Under the pieces are notes generated by a model that did no database searches, was not told the origin of the DNA, and was given only the letters and a program-made list of their open reading frames with translations. Below are positions 7,405 through 8,099 of a stretch of 8,099 nucleotides of DNA, in pieces. The stretch is from an uncultured Lachnospiraceae bacterium (lineage in GTDB: Bacteria; Bacillota; Clostridia; Lachnospirales; Lachnospiraceae). The translations under genes and the position numbers were made by a program. Numbering within the stretch: the stretch's first letter is position 1; the number at the start of each line of letters is the position of its first letter. The DNA is taken from NCBI GenBank assembly GCA_946566415.1, contig CAMNWW010000092.1, forward strand, positions 1-8,099. The letters are read 5' to 3'.

Positions 7405-7698
7405 TTGCTTAATAAGAAAAACGAAAAATACGAAAAAACAAGAAAAAGAACGTGGATCATTATAACAGTCATCTTTCTTTTTGCTATACTGTTGTTTCCC
7501 AATGTTTCCCAAATAAAAGACGGCGGAAGCGTTGAATATCATGCCGTTTTATATCAGGTCGTCAAATGGCACCGCTATGAAGGAAAGCAGAATTTTGATA
7601 AAAACAGACCGATCTACTATGACGGGACGGAGATTAAGATATTAGGGATTACTGTGTATAATAATGCAGAAAATATGGTGTATATGTACTGCGAGTGA
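7405..7698 (+). CDS. Small single-pass membrane protein, conserved hypothetical
   Basis: The 97-residue protein has a lysine/arginine-rich N-terminus (1-15), one hydrophobic helix (about 17-32), and a polar domain of about 64 residues. By the positive-inside rule this should face outside. The outer part includes KDGGSVEYHAVLYQVVKWHR (38-57) and a DGTEIKILGITVYNN segment (73-87). This resembles small uncharacterised envelope proteins of Firmicutes; I know no function. There is no lipobox cysteine. The frame opens with TTG 5 bp after the prs stop, with no clear ribosome binding site, so it probably depends on translation of prs. An ATG in the neighbouring frame (7392-7394) followed by a run of seven A bases makes the true start uncertain. 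No later ATG gives a complete membrane helix. It is probably in one transcript with prs. It is more AT-rich than prs. Confidence 0.7.
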   Translation: MLNKKNEKYEKTRKRTWIIITVIFLFAILLFPNVSQIKDGGSVEYHAVLYQVVKWHRYEGKQNFDKNRPIYYDGTEIKILGITVYNNAENMVYMYCE

Positions 7699-7736
7699 AC
7701 ATAGCTCTGTCCCTAAAATTAAATTTTATGTGACGA

Positions 7737-7769
7737 TTCGACATAAATCGATAGAAATCGACATCGACA
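7737..7769 (-). promoter_or_regulatory. Cluster of Spo0A-box-like heptamers
   Basis: On the minus strand the first heptamer (7743-7737) reads TGTCGAA, an exact match to the core 0A box of the sporulation regulator Spo0A. Heptamers at 7763-7757 and 7769-7763 read TGTCGAT (six of seven), and one at 7753-7747 reads TATCGAT. Three of them start 10 bp apart, which fits the tandem arrangement known for Spo0A dimers. That Spo0A binds here is inference from the motif; AT-rich DNA can give such matches by chance. Confidence 0.35.
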
Positions 7770-7846
7770 AATTAGAGTAAATCTTGTAAAATAGCATTAA
7801 GAGCTGCCAGATAATGGGAAACTCATATTAAGATAACAACCTTTTC

Positions 7847-7874
7847 TTCAAAGGACAATTCATATACTTATAAT
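7847..7874 (+). promoter_or_regulatory. Candidate promoter for the coiled-coil gene
   Basis: A perfect TATAAT (7869-7874) lies 16 bp after TTCAAA (7847-7852, four of six -35 bases). Transcription would start near 7881, about 60 nt before the ATG at 7940. The region is AT-rich, so other hexamers could serve. Confidence 0.4.
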
Positions 7875-7939
7875 AGATATGTTATCAAAGTAACTTGCAG
7901 ATTTATAGGACACAACTCAGCGGAGAGGACGGTGAAACA

Positions 7940-8099
7940 ATGCTGGAATATAAGGATTTAGAAATGATTGCAGAAATCGTTGAAAGATCCGTAAAACCAA
8001 TCAAAGATGATGTATCTGCCTTGAAGACTGATGTATCTGTTTTGAAAACGGATGTATCTGCTCTAAAAACGGATGTATCTGCTCTAAAAACGGATGTAT
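7940..8099 (+). CDS. Coiled-coil heptad-repeat hypothetical protein (5' end only)
   Basis: Only the first 53 codons are visible; the frame is still open at the window edge. After a short head (MLEYKDLEMIAEIVERSVKP) the protein turns into repeats of the seven-residue unit DVSALKT, with V and L at the heptad spacing expected of a parallel coiled coil. The head plus repeat design recalls uncharacterised Lachnospiraceae proteins in which a coiled coil of variable length precedes a short conserved C-terminal region; I know no function. A GGAGAGG site ends 11 nt before the ATG, slightly far but usable. It has its own upstream promoter candidate and lies beyond the AT-rich gap, so it is probably separate from the prs unit. 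Confidence 0.7.
   Translation, partial: MLEYKDLEMIAEIVERSVKPIKDDVSALKTDVSVLKTDVSALKTDVSALKTDV
8009..8099 (+). repeat. In-frame 21-bp tandem repeats encoding DVSALKT
   Basis: Four full units (8009-8029, 8030-8050, 8051-8071, 8072-8092) and the start of a fifth are visible. Units three and four are identical at all 21 bases. Unit two differs from them only in the alanine and leucine codons and unit one in the last four codons. The array continues past the window edge, so the total copy number is unknown. Confidence 0.92.

Larger units (their letters stand above)
7699..7939. other. AT-rich intergenic region
   Basis: There is no convincing gene in these 241 bp. It contains an A/T-only inverted repeat (TAAAATT A AATTTTA, 7714-7728), a cluster of TCGA-containing heptamers (7737-7769), a candidate promoter (7847-7874), and a small CCTTT/AAAGG hairpin candidate at about 7840-7854. 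None of the inverted repeats has the GC-rich stem followed by a T-run expected of an intrinsic terminator, so where the prs transcript ends is not clear. Confidence 0.6.

Noticed and set aside
7714..7728. Inverted repeat TAAAATT A AATTTTA as a terminator
   Set aside because: The stem has only A/T pairs with a 1-nt loop and no following T-run, so it is unlikely to end transcription.
7679..7780. Short frame ending RHKSIEIDIDKLE before a TAA at 7778-7780
   Set aside because: It overlaps the end of the small membrane gene, has no ribosome binding site and no recognisable relative. It does offer an alternative explanation for the TCGA repeats as old coding sequence, which lowers confidence in the Spo0A reading.

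Overview
The window looks like chromosomal DNA of a low-to-medium GC Clostridia, most likely a Lachnospiraceae-type gut Firmicute. This rests on the gene order DUF512 radical-SAM / der / plsY / gpsA, strong AGGAGG-type ribosome binding sites, a sporulator-type regulatory motif, and a heptad-repeat hypothetical protein of a kind I associate with Lachnospiraceae. Taxonomy is inferred from gene content and style only.

Left part (1-6023, all minus strand, so transcription runs right to left): a tightly packed operon. In transcription order it holds a DUF512 PDZ/radical-SAM protein, the ribosome-assembly GTPase der, the glycerol-3-phosphate acyltransferase plsY, the glycerol-3-phosphate dehydrogenase gpsA, and a cation P-type ATPase cut by the left window edge. 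Junctions are an 8-bp overlap, a 1-bp gap, a 0-bp gap and a 15-bp gap. gpsA makes glycerol-3-phosphate and PlsY acylates it to lysophosphatidate, so two consecutive phospholipid steps sit together, behind two genes linked to translation or of unknown role.

Middle (about 6024-6229): a divergent promoter region. Two promoters, each with a 17-bp spacer and the same -10 hexamer TATGAT, face away from each other, with an 8-bp palindrome between their -35 boxes.

Right part (plus strand): an unusual long-form ribose-phosphate pyrophosphokinase (prs), then a small single-pass membrane protein 5 bp downstream. A roughly 240-bp AT-rich intergenic region follows, with a cluster of Spo0A-box-like heptamers and a candidate promoter. 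Last is the 5' end of a coiled-coil protein built of 21-bp repeats, cut by the right edge.

Most of the window is ordinary housekeeping DNA. I do not see a defence island, mobile element, CRISPR array, tRNA or rRNA. The points most worth a second look are the divergent Prs, the small membrane gene with its A7 tract at the start, the Spo0A-like box cluster, the near-identical 21-bp coiled-coil repeats, and the mirror-image promoter pair.
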